Part shown: positions 17,775-26,604 of the stretch, piece after piece
Position numbering within the stretch: position 1 is the first letter of the stretch
Layout of the letters: each line of letters begins with the position of its first letter
From: Streptomyces sp. DH24
GTDB taxonomy: Bacteria; Actinomycetota; Actinomycetes; Streptomycetales; Streptomycetaceae
Length of the DNA stretch: 64,000 bases
Direction: 5' to 3'
Assembly: GCF_029813775.1 (NCBI RefSeq)
Contig: NZ_JARVKW010000015.1
Location: forward strand, 96,885 to 160,884
The notes under the pieces: generated by a model
What the model was told of the DNA's origin: nothing
What the model saw: only the letters and a program-made list of their open reading frames with translations
Database searches by the model: none
Made by a program: the position numbers and the translations under genes

Positions 17775-17985
17775 GGTGGGGGCCGGCGGTCGGTGCGGTG
17801 CGTCGGTGAGGTGGGGGCCGGCGGTCGGTGCGGTGCGTTGGTGAGGTGCGGGCCGTGGTCGGTGCGGTGCGTTGGTGAGGTGCGGGCCGTGGTGAGTGCG
17901 GTGCCTTGGTGAGTGCGGTGCCATGGTGAGCTGCGGGCCGTGGTGAGTGCGGTGCCTTGGTGAGCTGCGGGCCGGTGGGTGGGGG
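17770..17985. repeat. Tandem 34-35 bp minisatellite
   Basis: Units beginning GGTGAGGTGCGGGCC start at 17770, 17805, 17840, 17874, 17908, 17925 (a half-unit) and 17959. The spacing is 35, 35, 34, 34, 17 and 34 bp, then the array decays. There are no spacers, so it is not a CRISPR. The first unit contains the TGA stop of the ATPase gene at 17772-17774. Confidence 0.92.
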
Positions 17986-18399
17986 TGCCTGCGGCGGCCT
18001 GTGCGGGGTCGGTGGATGGCTTGCGTCGCGCCTTGTGCCGGTGGGTGGGTCGGGGCCGCGCCGGGGGGTGTCCGTCCTCGGAACGGCGCGGAATCGGTCG
18101 GCCACAGAAGTCCCACGCGTTGACGCGCCAACCGCTGCGGGCGGACACCCCCCGACACGTCCCCTTCCCGCCGTACGCGACTGCCGCCCGGTGGCCCATC
18201 CCGCGCGGGCGACTGCGGGTGGCGGGCAGCGGGTGGCAGCCCCGACGCGCCGTCGCCCATTCCTCCGCGCCCCGTCGGCTTCTGGTCACCGGCCCGTCAC
18301 GCCCAGGGGGGACGTTTCGTACCGTCCCCCCTCCCCCGCCTCCCCATGCGTGCGTCCGCCCCCGAAGTACCGGACGTGACGTGGAAGGACTGCGTCGCC
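17986..18399. other. Intergenic stretch with a strong hairpin just before the flippase-like gene
   Basis: I see no gene here. The notable element is a 9-bp perfect stem (18306-18314 with 18323-18331, GGGGGGACG paired with CGTCCCCCC) and an 8-nt loop. It may terminate upstream transcription or be part of the leader of the following gene. The rest is GC-rich without clear promoter boxes. Confidence 0.4.
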
Positions 18400-19404
18400 G
18401 TGTCCCTGTTGCCGCTCGACGGAATCGCCCGGCCCCTCCCCGCCGCCGGTCGCCTCGTGGTCGCCTCCCGCCGCTCGCTCCGTCACGTTCCCGTGCTGCT
18501 GCCGCTGGCGCTCGTCGCGGGATGGGCCGCCGTCGACTGGCGTACCGTCCGGGACGGTGCCGCGCAGGTCGCGGCGGCCGATCCCTGGTGGCTGCTGTGC
18601 GCGGCGCTGTTCACCTGCCTCGGCTGGGTCGCCGCCGCCTGCGTCCGGCAGGGTGCCCTGCCGGAGAGGCTGCCGGCGGGGGCGCTGCTCGCGTCGCAGT
18701 TCGCCGCCGGGGCCGCCAACCATGTGCTGCCGGCGAGTATCGGCGCCCACGCCGTGACCCTGCGGTTTCTCGTGCGCCAGGGGATTCCGCTGGCCCGGGC
18801 CACCTCGTCACTCGCCCTGTACTCCCTGGTCAGGCCGGTCGCGAAGGTGTTCGTGCTGGTTGCCTTCCTGGTGGCGTTCCCCGGTGTGCTGCGGGCCGGG
18901 GAGTTCGCGTTTCTTCCCGAGCGGGGGACGCTTGTCCTTGTCGGCGCCGGCGTGGGGGCCGGGGCCGGGGTTGCTTGCCTGGTGCTCGTTGCCGTGCCGG
19001 GGCTGCGACGGTCCGTGGGCGGGTTCCTGGGGACCGCCCTCGCCGACGCGCGGCGGCTGCACACCATGCCCAGCCGTGTTCTCGCACTGTGGGGCGGGGC
19101 GGCGGTCACGCCGGTTCAGCAGGGCACCGTGATCGCCTGCGTCGGCTTCTCGCTGGGGCTGCCGCTGTCCTGGGCGCAGGTCGTGCTCGCGCTGCTGGTC
19201 GCCAGTACGGCGGTCGGGGCCGTGCCGGCGCCGGGCGGCATCGGCCCCGTGGACGCGGCGCTGGTGTTCACCATGGTCGCGTTCGGCGCCCCGTTGGCCG
19301 CGGCCACGGCGACCGTCGTCGGGTACCGCGTGCTGACCGTGTGGGTGCCTCTGCTGCCCGGCGCGCTGGTGTTCTCCCTGCTCGTCCGGAGGAAGCTGCT
19401 CTAG
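18400..19404 (+). CDS. Flippase-like membrane protein (lysylphosphatidylglycerol synthase TM-region family)
   Basis: This protein of about 334 residues has 7-8 membrane helices and matches the family of LPG-synthase transmembrane regions and putative lipid flippases. Signatures include SQFAAGAANHVLPASIGAHA, a long ALYSLVRPVAKV helix and the late APGGIGPVDAALV motif. The catalytic aminoacyl-transferase domain of MprF is absent, so it is more likely a lipid-linked intermediate translocase. GTG 18400 with a GGAAGGA ribosome site is preferred; ATG 18346 has none and would add 18 residues. The substrate is unknown. Confidence 0.82.
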   Translation: MSLLPLDGIARPLPAAGRLVVASRRSLRHVPVLLPLALVAGWAAVDWRTVRDGAAQVAAADPWWLLCAALFTCLGWVAAACVRQGALPERLPAGALLASQFAAGAANHVLPASIGAHAVTLRFLVRQGIPLARATSSLALYSLVRPVAKVFVLVAFLVAFPGVLRAGEFAFLPERGTLVLVGAGVGAGAGVACLVLVAVPGLRRSVGGFLGTALADARRLHTMPSRVLALWGGAAVTPVQQGTVIACVGFSLGLPLSWAQVVLALLVASTAVGAVPAPGGIGPVDAALVFTMVAFGAPLAAATATVVGYRVLTVWVPLLPGALVFSLLVRRKLL

Positions 19405-19411
19405 GCGTTGC

Positions 19412-19819
19412 TCAGGAGTCGGCCGGTGTCAGCCGCAGGGAGATGGAGTTGATGCAGTAGCGCTGGTCCGTCGGCGTCGGGTAGCCCTCGCCCTTGAAGA
19501 CGTGCCCCAGGTGGGAGCCGCAGCGGGCGCAGCGGACCTCGGTGCGGACCATGCCGTGGGAGCGGTCCTCCAGGAGTTCGACCGCGTCGGTGTCCTTCGG
19601 GTCGAAGAAGGACGGCCAGCCGCAGTGGGACTCGAACTTCGTGTCGGACGTGAACAGTTCGGCGCCGCAGGCGCGGCACGAGTAGACGCCCGTGGTCTTG
19701 GTGTCCGTGTACTCACCGGTGAACGCGGGCTCGGTGCCGGCCTGGCGCAGCACGGCGTACTCGGCCGGGCTCAGCTCCGCGCGCCACTGCTCGTCCGGTT
19801 TCTCGACGTCGTACGGCAT
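19412..19819 (-). CDS. msrB: Peptide-methionine (R)-S-oxide reductase MsrB
   Basis: This 135-residue cytosolic enzyme reduces the R-epimer of methionine sulfoxide in proteins. It has the two zinc CxxC motifs (SCRACGAELF and VRCARCGSHLG), the substrate-binding HCGWPSFFDP segment, the GHVFKGEGYP motif and the catalytic cysteine in QRYCINSISL. Length is standard. It lies 14 nt downstream of murC on the same strand, so the two are probably co-transcribed. Confidence 0.96.
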   Translation of the reverse strand: MPYDVEKPDEQWRAELSPAEYAVLRQAGTEPAFTGEYTDTKTTGVYSCRACGAELFTSDTKFESHCGWPSFFDPKDTDAVELLEDRSHGMVRTEVRCARCGSHLGHVFKGEGYPTPTDQRYCINSISLRLTPADS

Positions 19820-19832
19820 GCGTCTCAGCCCC

Positions 19833-21221
19833 TCAGTTCGTCAGACGGTCCAGGATGTGCGGGCCGAGGTCCGTGACGTCGCCCGCGCCCATGGTGATAA
19901 CGAGATCGCCGGGCTTGGTCATTCCTGCGATCACGGACGGGACCTCCGCCTTGTCGTGCACGGGGGTCACGTCGGCGCCCGCCGCCCGGGCCGCCTCGAT
20001 GATCAGGTCGCTGGTGATGCCGGGGATCGGGTCCTCGCGGGCCGGGTAGATGTCGAGGACGACGGAGGCGTCCGCGAGGGCCAGGGCCTGGCCCATCTCC
20101 TTGCCGAGTTCCTGGGTGCGGGAGAACAGGTGCGGCTGGAAGACGACCAGGATCCGCGAGTCGCCGGCCGCCGCGCGCATCGCCTCCAGGTCCGCGGTCA
20201 TCTCGGTCGGGTGGTGCGCGTAGGAATCGATCACCTGGACGCCCGCGGCCTCGCCCTTGAGCTGGAGGCGGCGCTTGACGCCGGTGTACGCGGCGAGCGC
20301 CGGGGCCAGTTCGGCGGCCGGGATGCCGAGCGCGGCGCCCGCGGCGAGGGCGGCGACCGCGTTGTGCGCGTAGTGGCGGCCGGGGACGGAGACGGTGAAG
20401 GTGAGGCGGGTGCCGTCCAGGTCGACGGTCACCTCGCTGCTGAGGCCCTGCGGGACGACGGACAGGACGCGGACGTCGGCGTCCGGCGACTCGCCGTACG
20501 TCACCGTCTTCACGGTGCCCGCGAGACGGCGGGTCAGCTCGCGCGCGCCCTCGTGGTCGGCGGTGATCACCAGCGTGCCGCCGGGCACGATCTTCCCGGC
20601 GAACGTCTCGAAGGACTCGTAGATCTCCTCCATCGACGCGTAGTTGGCGTGGTGGTCGAGCTCGACGTTGAGGACGATCGCGACCTCGGGGGCGTACTTG
20701 TGGAAGCTGCGGTCGGACTCGTCGGCCTCGGCGACGAAGATGTCGCCCGCGCCGTGCAGCGCGTTGGAGCCGGGCGCGTCCAGGTCGCCGCCGATGGCGT
20801 ACGACGGGTTCAGGCCGAGCTCGGACAGCGACACGGCCAGCATCGACGTGGTGGTCGTCTTGCCGTGGGTGCCGGCGACGGCGATCGGGCGCAGGCCGTC
20901 CATCAGGCGGGCCAGCGCGTCCGAGCGGTGGACGACGGGGATGCCCAGCTCGGCGGCGCGCGCCAGTTCGGGGTTGTCCGCGCGGATCGCGGAGGAGACG
21001 ACGACGCAGGTGGCGTCGGACGCCAGGTGCTCCGCGGCGTGCCCGATGTGCACGGTGGCGCCCAGCGCGCGCAGCGCCTCGGCGGTCGCGGAGTCCTTGG
21101 CGTCACTGCCGGCCACCTCGGCGCCGCGCTGCGCGAGGATCTTCGCGATGCCCGACATTCCGGCGCCGCCGATGCCGATGAAGTGCGGTCGGTCCATGGC
21201 GGTAGGAAGGCCGGGTGCCAT
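19833..21221 (-). CDS. murC: UDP-N-acetylmuramate--L-alanine ligase MurC
   Basis: This 462-residue cytosolic ligase adds L-Ala to UDP-MurNAc in peptidoglycan precursor synthesis. The N-terminal Rossmann motif FIGIGGAGMSGIAKI, the ATP loop VAGTHGKTTTTSML, the central EADESDRSFHKYAPEVA segment and the C-terminal IDSYAHHPTEM motif are all present. The internal ATG encoding MDRPHF is a plausible alternative start 8 codons in. Here murC lies outside the dcw cell-division cluster, as in other Streptomyces, and is followed by msrB. Confidence 0.96.
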   Translation of the reverse strand: MAPGLPTAMDRPHFIGIGGAGMSGIAKILAQRGAEVAGSDAKDSATAEALRALGATVHIGHAAEHLASDATCVVVSSAIRADNPELARAAELGIPVVHRSDALARLMDGLRPIAVAGTHGKTTTTSMLAVSLSELGLNPSYAIGGDLDAPGSNALHGAGDIFVAEADESDRSFHKYAPEVAIVLNVELDHHANYASMEEIYESFETFAGKIVPGGTLVITADHEGARELTRRLAGTVKTVTYGESPDADVRVLSVVPQGLSSEVTVDLDGTRLTFTVSVPGRHYAHNAVAALAAGAALGIPAAELAPALAAYTGVKRRLQLKGEAAGVQVIDSYAHHPTEMTADLEAMRAAAGDSRILVVFQPHLFSRTQELGKEMGQALALADASVVLDIYPAREDPIPGITSDLIIEAARAAGADVTPVHDKAEVPSVIAGMTKPGDLVITMGAGDVTDLGPHILDRLTN

Positions 21222-21329
21222 GCGCGTTTCTCCCCAGTGGTGCGACGGGTGGTACGGGTGGTGGTCCGTCCGCCGCGGCGGACGGCGCGCCCACGCCGGG
21301 AGGACCCGTGCGGTGGGCGCCGCCCAAGC

Positions 21330-21803
21330 CTATGCCTTGCTGTGCGAGAACAGTTTCAGCACCGGTACGCCCACCTTGTGGCGGGCCCGGGACGCCCAGT
21401 CGCGGTGGAAGAACTCCTCCACGTAGTGCGGGTCGGTCAGCACGATCACCTCGTCGGCGTCGACCTCCTCGACCATGGTCTTCAGCGCGTCGAGGGGATG
21501 GTCGTCGACCAGTTGTCCCTCGGCGTCGCTGCCGGACGCGCGCAGGGCGGCGAGGGAGACCTCCAGGGCCCGCCGGCCCGTGCTCAGCGCCGCCTCGCCC
21601 TCGGGCGTCTCGCCCTCCCGGACGGCCTCGTCGAGTTCGCCGAGCGCGACGTCGTCGATGGCCCTCAGCAGCCGGTCGGCCTGTTCGCCGCGCGGCTGGA
21701 GCAGCACGTGGAAGGAGACGGGCTCGTCCCCGTGCAGCGTGGTGACGAACTCCACATCGGCGGACGTCAGGGCCTTCTCGATCATCAAAACGCTTGTGAA
21801 CAC
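21330..21803 (-). CDS. Conserved actinobacterial protein of unknown function
   Basis: This 157-residue protein begins VFTSVLMIEKALTSADVEFV and ends with DADEVIVLTDPHYVEEFFHR then HKVGVPVLKLFSHSKA. The alternating beta/alpha pattern with a closing valine-rich strand resembles a universal-stress or adenine nucleotide alpha-hydrolase fold. From memory, homologues are sometimes labelled indole-3-glycerol-phosphate synthase, which this sequence does not support: it is too short and lacks that barrel's motifs. GTG 21803 is chosen for its AAGGAGAAGG ribosome site. It lies between murC and the RibD-like gene on the same strand. Confidence 0.78.
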   Translation of the reverse strand: MFTSVLMIEKALTSADVEFVTTLHGDEPVSFHVLLQPRGEQADRLLRAIDDVALGELDEAVREGETPEGEAALSTGRRALEVSLAALRASGSDAEGQLVDDHPLDALKTMVEEVDADEVIVLTDPHYVEEFFHRDWASRARHKVGVPVLKLFSHSKA

Positions 21804-22055
21804 CAGGCGCCCCTTCTCCTTCGAGGGCCCCATGCCCTCAATCCTCCGTAGGCCGAGACAGGCCCTGCGGAAACCATCCTGCCCCGTGATCGCACGGGTC
21901 TTGCCGGACTCAGTGTGCCCGCCGGACGCTAAGCGGAACGGTAGATTCCGCAGTTTTGCGGACGGGTGGTACCGGTCGAACCCGCATCCGACCACGACAT
22001 GTACCCGCAGGCTCGGGCACCAGTCCCTCACAGGCCCCCTACAGGAGAGTCACGC

Positions 22056-22874
22056 TCAGGGCCGCCGGTAGCGGCTGAAGAGGAATCCGTCCTCCTCCAG
22101 CAGAGAATCCAGCGCAAAACGCTCCGGAACCGGTACCGATGGCCCGCCAGCGATCCGCTGCGCGCCCCCCGCGGTGAGCATCGGGGCGATGGTCAGGCAC
22201 AGCTCGTCGAGCACACCGGAGGCCACCAGCTGGCCCAGCAGCCGCGGGCCGCCCTCGGTCAGCAGCCGGGTGTGGCCCAGCTCGGCGAGGGCCTGCACGA
22301 CGCGCACCGGGTCCACCCCGACGCCGTCGCCGCAGATCACGACCTTGGCGCCGGCCTTCTCGGCGGCGGCGATCCGGTCGGGGGCCGCCGCGGCGCCGGT
22401 CAGGATCAGCGTGGGGACCAGGGGCGAGGTGAACAGCGGCAGCGTGAAGTCCAGCTCCAGACCGGCGGTGACCACCGCGATCGCGGGCGCGGGACCCTGC
22501 CCGGCCGCCTCCCTCATGGCCGCGAACTCGGCACGCGCGCGTGCCGGGCGGTAGCCCTCCTGGCGTACCGTTTCGGCGCCGACGACCACGACGTCCGCCA
22601 GCGCCCGCAGCGTGCCGAAGATCCGCATGTCGGTCGCGCTGGAGATGGGCTGCGAGCGGCCGTCGTGCTGGGCGGCGCCGTCGAGCGTGGAGACCATGTT
22701 GGCGCGCAGCCAGGGCTCCCGGCGGCCCGGTCCCCGCTCGGGATAGGCGTAGGCGGCGGCCAGCTCGGCGAGGCTCCACTCGCGCTCGCCCGCGGCGCCG
22801 GGAGCACGGTCTCCGGCCGCCTCACCCGGGGTGGGGGCCGCTGTCTGGTCGGTCACAGGGAACAGACGTCGCAT
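22056..22874 (-). CDS. Pyrimidine/dihydrofolate reductase-like protein (RibD C-terminal domain)
   Basis: This 272-residue protein has a RibD_C fold: substrate strand PWLRANMVSTLDGAAQHDGR, NADPH-binding segments DVVVVGAETVRQEGYRP and AVVTAGLELDF, and the LLTEGGPRLLGQLVASGVLD motif. It is probably an NADPH-dependent reductase of a pyrimidine or flavin/pterin-like substrate. The deaminase half of RibD is missing and no rib genes are nearby, so a riboflavin role is uncertain. It is divergent from zapE with only 36 nt between the starts. Confidence 0.88.
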   Translation of the reverse strand: MRRLFPVTDQTAAPTPGEAAGDRAPGAAGEREWSLAELAAAYAYPERGPGRREPWLRANMVSTLDGAAQHDGRSQPISSATDMRIFGTLRALADVVVVGAETVRQEGYRPARARAEFAAMREAAGQGPAPAIAVVTAGLELDFTLPLFTSPLVPTLILTGAAAAPDRIAAAEKAGAKVVICGDGVGVDPVRVVQALAELGHTRLLTEGGPRLLGQLVASGVLDELCLTIAPMLTAGGAQRIAGGPSVPVPERFALDSLLEEDGFLFSRYRRP

Positions 22875-22910
22875 TCGTGCAGTCTGGCACGGCGACTACG
22901 ATGAGCAATC

Positions 22911-24020
22911 GTGTCCTCCTCCACCGCCGCCTCCGGGCCCAGTCCAATGGCCGACGCGTCCCCGCTGTCGCTGTGCGCCCGCGAGCCGCGCGTCCCCGCG
23001 GACCGGCTCGTGGCCGAGATGGTGCCGCCGCCGCGCTTCGACGGCGTGCGGTTCGGCACGTACCTCCCGGACCCGAACCAGCCCAGCCAGTCCGAGGCCG
23101 TCCGGGTGCTGGAGGACTTCGCGGCCGGGCTCGGCGGGGCGCACGCCTCCGGCGCCGGCCGCCGGGGCTTCTTCGGCTTCGGCAGGTCCAGGGCGCCCAA
23201 GACCCCGGCGGGCCCGCGCGGTGTCTACCTGGACGGCGGCTACGGCGTCGGCAAGACCCACCTGCTGGCCTCCCTGTGGCACGCCACGCCGGCCGAGCCC
23301 GCGCTGAAGGCGTTCGGCACCTTCGTGGAGCTGACGAACCTGGTCGGCGCCCTGGGCTTCCAGCAGACGGTGCAGACATTGTCGGGTCACCGCCTGCTGT
23401 GCATCGACGAGTTCGAGCTCGACGACCCGGGCGACACCGTGCTCGTCTCCACACTGCTCGGCAAGCTCGTGGACGCGGGCGTCGCGCTCGCCGCCACCTC
23501 CAACACGCTGCCGGGCAAGCTCGGCGAGGGCCGGTTCGCGGCGGCCGACTTCCTGCGTGAGATCCAGGGCCTGTCCGCCCACTTCCGCGCGCTGCGCATC
23601 GACGGCGAGGACTACCGCCACCGGGGCCTGCCCGAGGCGCCGGCACCGTACTCGGCCGACCGGGTGACGAAGGCGGCGCACGCCACCGAGGGTGCCTCGC
23701 TCGACGACTTCCCGAGCCTGCTGGACCATCTGGCGCGCGTCCACCCGAGCCGGTACGGCGCGCTGACCGACGGCGTGCGGGCGGTGTGCCTGACGGACGT
23801 GCGCCCGGTGCCGGACCAGTCGACCGCGCTGCGGCTCGTCGTCCTCGCGGACCGGCTCTACGACCGTGAGGTGCCGGTGCTGGCCTCGGGGCTGCCCTTC
23901 GACCGGCTGTTCAGCGAGGAGATGCTGAAGGGCGGCTACCGGAAGAAGTACTTCCGCGCGATCTCGCGGCTCACCGCCCTGGCCCGCGACGCCAAGTCAC
24001 TGGTCGAACCGCGCGACTGA
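22911..24020 (+). CDS. zapE: Cell division protein ZapE (AFG1-family ATPase)
   Basis: This 369-residue AAA-type ATPase has Walker A GGYGVGKTHLLAS, Walker B LLCIDEFELDD, sensor residues in AATSNTLP and the AFG1-typical HFRALRIDGEDYRHRG block followed by a LASGLPFDRLFSEEML, then GGYRKKYFRAISRL tail. AFG1/ZapE proteins are membrane-peripheral; in E. coli ZapE modulates FtsZ, and other homologues act in protein quality control. An additional N-terminal stretch of about 80 residues is usual in actinobacteria. The start shares a short divergent promoter region with the RibD-like gene. Confidence 0.92.
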   Translation: MSSSTAASGPSPMADASPLSLCAREPRVPADRLVAEMVPPPRFDGVRFGTYLPDPNQPSQSEAVRVLEDFAAGLGGAHASGAGRRGFFGFGRSRAPKTPAGPRGVYLDGGYGVGKTHLLASLWHATPAEPALKAFGTFVELTNLVGALGFQQTVQTLSGHRLLCIDEFELDDPGDTVLVSTLLGKLVDAGVALAATSNTLPGKLGEGRFAAADFLREIQGLSAHFRALRIDGEDYRHRGLPEAPAPYSADRVTKAAHATEGASLDDFPSLLDHLARVHPSRYGALTDGVRAVCLTDVRPVPDQSTALRLVVLADRLYDREVPVLASGLPFDRLFSEEMLKGGYRKKYFRAISRLTALARDAKSLVEPRD

Positions 24021-24412
24021 GCCGGGCTCCGCACGCGCCGGCACCTCTCGCCCGGACAAGCTGACACCCCTTTACCTGATCACCCGCTCCAAGATCAAGA
24101 GCGGGTTCGCGCCAACCCAACCGCGCTTTTCACGCTCTCTTTCGCTTGAAACGCGGAGTTAACACAGCAAAGGGCTTTGCAGGGCTAACGTGATTCTTGA
24201 CCATCCATTGACCGTTCGTTGGCACGCACTAGAGGTGATACCCGCTCAATGGGGGCGCGTTCGAGTGTTCGCGGCTTTTCCCTGGTGTTCGCATTCGCGT
24301 ATACAGCGCGTCACGTAAAGGCCAAGGCTTAGCCGAGTCGGAGCGGGCCCCTCACCTCAGTCGTGCCAGTCCGACGCGCCCCTGACGGCGCGCCAGGAGG
24401 AATCACCCACAG
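24021..24412 (+). promoter_or_regulatory. AT-richer 392-nt upstream region with a hairpin and a sigma-70-like promoter
   Basis: No protein gene is seen. A perfect 8-bp hairpin with a 9-nt loop (24082-24089 with 24099-24106) could terminate zapE transcription. TTGACC (24208-24213), a 16-nt spacer and TAGAGG (24230-24235) form a good vegetative promoter in the direction of the carbonic anhydrase gene. That would leave an untranslated region of about 170 nt ending in the CAGGAGGA ribosome site. The region is visibly poorer in G+C than its surroundings and could also hold a small RNA. Confidence 0.5.
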
Positions 24413-24994
24413 ATGCAACCCCTCATCGACAACGCCCGTACGTTCGGACAGCGCCCTGAGGAGTTCGCCAAACTCGCCGAGGGTCAGTCCCCCGACGTCC
24501 TGTTCATCACGTGTTCCGACTCAAGGGTCGTACCGGCCCTGATCACGGGCGCCCGGCCCGGCGAGCTCTTCGAGCTGCGCACCGCGGGCAACATCGTCCC
24601 GCCGTACGCCTCCGGGCGCCCCACCGGCGAGGCGGCCACCATCGAGTACGCGGTCGAGGTCCTCGGCGTACAGGACATCGTGGTGTGCGGTCACTCGCAC
24701 TGCGGTGCCGTCGGCGCGCTGGTGCGCGGCGACGACCTGGACGCCGTCCCGGCCGTGCGCGACTGGCTGGCGCACGCCGCCGACGCGCCGGACGGAGTCG
24801 ACACGGCCGACCCGACGGTCGCCGACGCCGTGCAGAGCCACGTCCTCGCGCAGCTGCTGCGGCTGCGCTCCTACCCCTGCATCGAGCGGCGCCTGACGGA
24901 CGGCCGGCTGAGGCTGCACGGCTGGTACTACGAGGTGCACACCGGTGCCGTGCGCGAACACCGCGCCGACACCGGCAAGTTCGAGGCGCTGTGA
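24413..24994 (+). CDS. Beta-class carbonic anhydrase
   Basis: This 193-residue enzyme interconverts CO2 and bicarbonate. Zinc ligands are Cys in FITCSDSRV and His/Cys in VVCGHSHCGAV; the Asp-Arg dyad lies in the CSDSR motif, and the RTAGNIVPPYA loop is typical of beta-class enzymes. It overlaps or abuts the SulP transporter gene, whose possible GTG start forms GTGA with this stop. The pairing of a carbonic anhydrase with a SulP permease suggests bicarbonate supply across the membrane. A strong ribosome site (AGGAGGA) precedes the ATG. Confidence 0.95.
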   Translation: MQPLIDNARTFGQRPEEFAKLAEGQSPDVLFITCSDSRVVPALITGARPGELFELRTAGNIVPPYASGRPTGEAATIEYAVEVLGVQDIVVCGHSHCGAVGALVRGDDLDAVPAVRDWLAHAADAPDGVDTADPTVADAVQSHVLAQLLRLRSYPCIERRLTDGRLRLHGWYYEVHTGAVREHRADTGKFEAL

Positions 24995-25002
24995 GGGACG
25001 TG

Positions 25003-26478
25003 ATGAACAAGTTCCCTCATCTGCGGGAGGACTTCGCCGCCTCGCTCGTCGTGTTCCTGGTCGCCGTGCCGCTGTGCGTGGGCGTCGCCGTCGCCTCCGG
25101 TGTCCCGGCCGAACTGGGCCTGGTCACCGGCATCGTGGGCGGCATCGTCACCGGTCTGCTGCCGGGCAGCAGCCTGCAGGTGTCCGGTCCCGCGGCCGGC
25201 ATGACCGTACTGGTCTTCGAGGCCGTGACCGAGTTCGGACTGCCGGTGCTCGGCGTGATCGTCCTGGCGGCCGGGCTGCTCCAGCTCGGCATGGGTGCGC
25301 TGGGGATGGGCCGCTGGTTCCGGGCGATATCCCTGTCGGTCGTCGAGGGCATGCTGGCCGGAATCGGTCTCGTCATCATCGCGGGCCAGCTGTATGCGGC
25401 GGCCGGGCTGAAGGCGCCCGCCTCCGGCGTCGACAAGATCCTCGGGCTGCCGGGAGCCGCCGTCGACGCCCTCGGCAGCACCCGGGCGCTCACCTCGCTC
25501 GCCGTCGGTGCGGGCACCGTCGCGGTGATGGTGCTCTGGAAGCGGCTGCCGGAGAAGGTGCGGACGGTGCCGGGCGCCCTCGCCGCCGTCGTCCTCGCCA
25601 CGCTGGCCACGCTCGCGTTCGGGCTGCCGGTCGCGACCGTGGAGGTGCAGGGCCTGCTCGACGCCGTCCAGGTGCCGGACGCCTCGGCCTTCGGCGAGCT
25701 GGCCGGGGTGGGCGTGCTCGGCACGGTCCTGGCGTTCACCCTGATCGCCTCGGCGGAGAGCCTGTTCAGCGCCGCCGCCGTGGACCGGCTGCACGACGGT
25801 CCGCGCACCCAGTACGACAAGGAGCTGATGGCCCAGGGCGCCGGCAACACGGTGTGCGGGCTGCTGGGCGCGCTGCCCATGACCGCGGTCATCGTGCGCA
25901 GCTCCGCGAACGTCCACGCGGGCGCGAAGACCAAGGCGTCCCGCGTTCTGCACGGCGTGTGGCTGCTGCTGTTCGCGGCGCTGCTGCCGGCCGCGCTGGC
26001 GCTGATCCCGCTGCCCGCGCTCGCCGGCATCCTGGTCCACGCGGGCTGGAAGCTGATCCCGTTCCGCGGCCTGGTGACGCTGTGGCGGGGGCACCGCGGT
26101 GAGGCTCTGATCCTCGTGGCCACCGCGGTGTCGATCGTCGTGGTGAACATGTTCGAGGGCGTCCTGATCGGTCTGGCCCTGTCCGTGGTCAAGACCGCCT
26201 GGGAGGCCTCGCACCTGAAGACGGAGGTCATAGACAAGGGCGCCGGCCCGATCCAGGTGTACCTGTCGGGCAACGCGACCTTCCTGCGGCTGCCGAAGAT
26301 ACTCGACGGCCTGGAGGCGCTCCCGCAGGACCGGCCGATCGAGCTGGACCTGTCCGGGCTGCACCACCTCGACCACGCCTGCCGTACGGCGCTGGAGAGC
26401 TGGGCCGAGCGGCACAGCGCGGCCGGCACCGACCCGGTGCGGCTGACGGCGGGTGAGGGCCGGGTGAGGGCCGGGTAG
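25003..26478 (+). CDS. SulP-family inorganic anion (bicarbonate/sulfate) transporter
   Basis: This 491-residue protein has 10-12 membrane helices. It shows the SulP opening (REDFAASLVVFLVAVPLCVG), the LPGSSLQVSGPAAGMTVLVF loop and the ESLFSAAAVDRLHDGPRTQY segment. A short C-terminal cytoplasmic domain with STAS-like strands (IELDLSGLHHLDHACRTAL) follows. Substrate is inferred as bicarbonate because the gene is coupled to a carbonic anhydrase; sulfate or other anions remain possible. ATG 25003 is used; GTG 24991, overlapping the upstream stop as GTGA, is an equally good start. Confidence 0.92.
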   Translation: MNKFPHLREDFAASLVVFLVAVPLCVGVAVASGVPAELGLVTGIVGGIVTGLLPGSSLQVSGPAAGMTVLVFEAVTEFGLPVLGVIVLAAGLLQLGMGALGMGRWFRAISLSVVEGMLAGIGLVIIAGQLYAAAGLKAPASGVDKILGLPGAAVDALGSTRALTSLAVGAGTVAVMVLWKRLPEKVRTVPGALAAVVLATLATLAFGLPVATVEVQGLLDAVQVPDASAFGELAGVGVLGTVLAFTLIASAESLFSAAAVDRLHDGPRTQYDKELMAQGAGNTVCGLLGALPMTAVIVRSSANVHAGAKTKASRVLHGVWLLLFAALLPAALALIPLPALAGILVHAGWKLIPFRGLVTLWRGHRGEALILVATAVSIVVVNMFEGVLIGLALSVVKTAWEASHLKTEVIDKGAGPIQVYLSGNATFLRLPKILDGLEALPQDRPIELDLSGLHHLDHACRTALESWAERHSAAGTDPVRLTAGEGRVRAG

Positions 26479-26604
26479 GACGGTGCCTGTCCGGTCCGGG
26501 GCACGAGCATGGCCCCGGACCGGACATCGGGCATATCGTGGCAGAAGGCGCACCCGGCAGGCCCGGGCGCGCTGCCCAGCGGACCTCTCGACAAGGAGGC
26601 CGTC

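Noticed and set aside
17770..17985. CRISPR array
   Set aside because: The 34-35 bp units are contiguous with no spacers, one unit is a half-copy, and no cas genes are present.
15546..18260. A 904-codon antisense open frame across the NB-ARC gene and the repeats
   Set aside because: It is the complement of a gene with clear Walker motifs, and its first part is the translated minisatellite.
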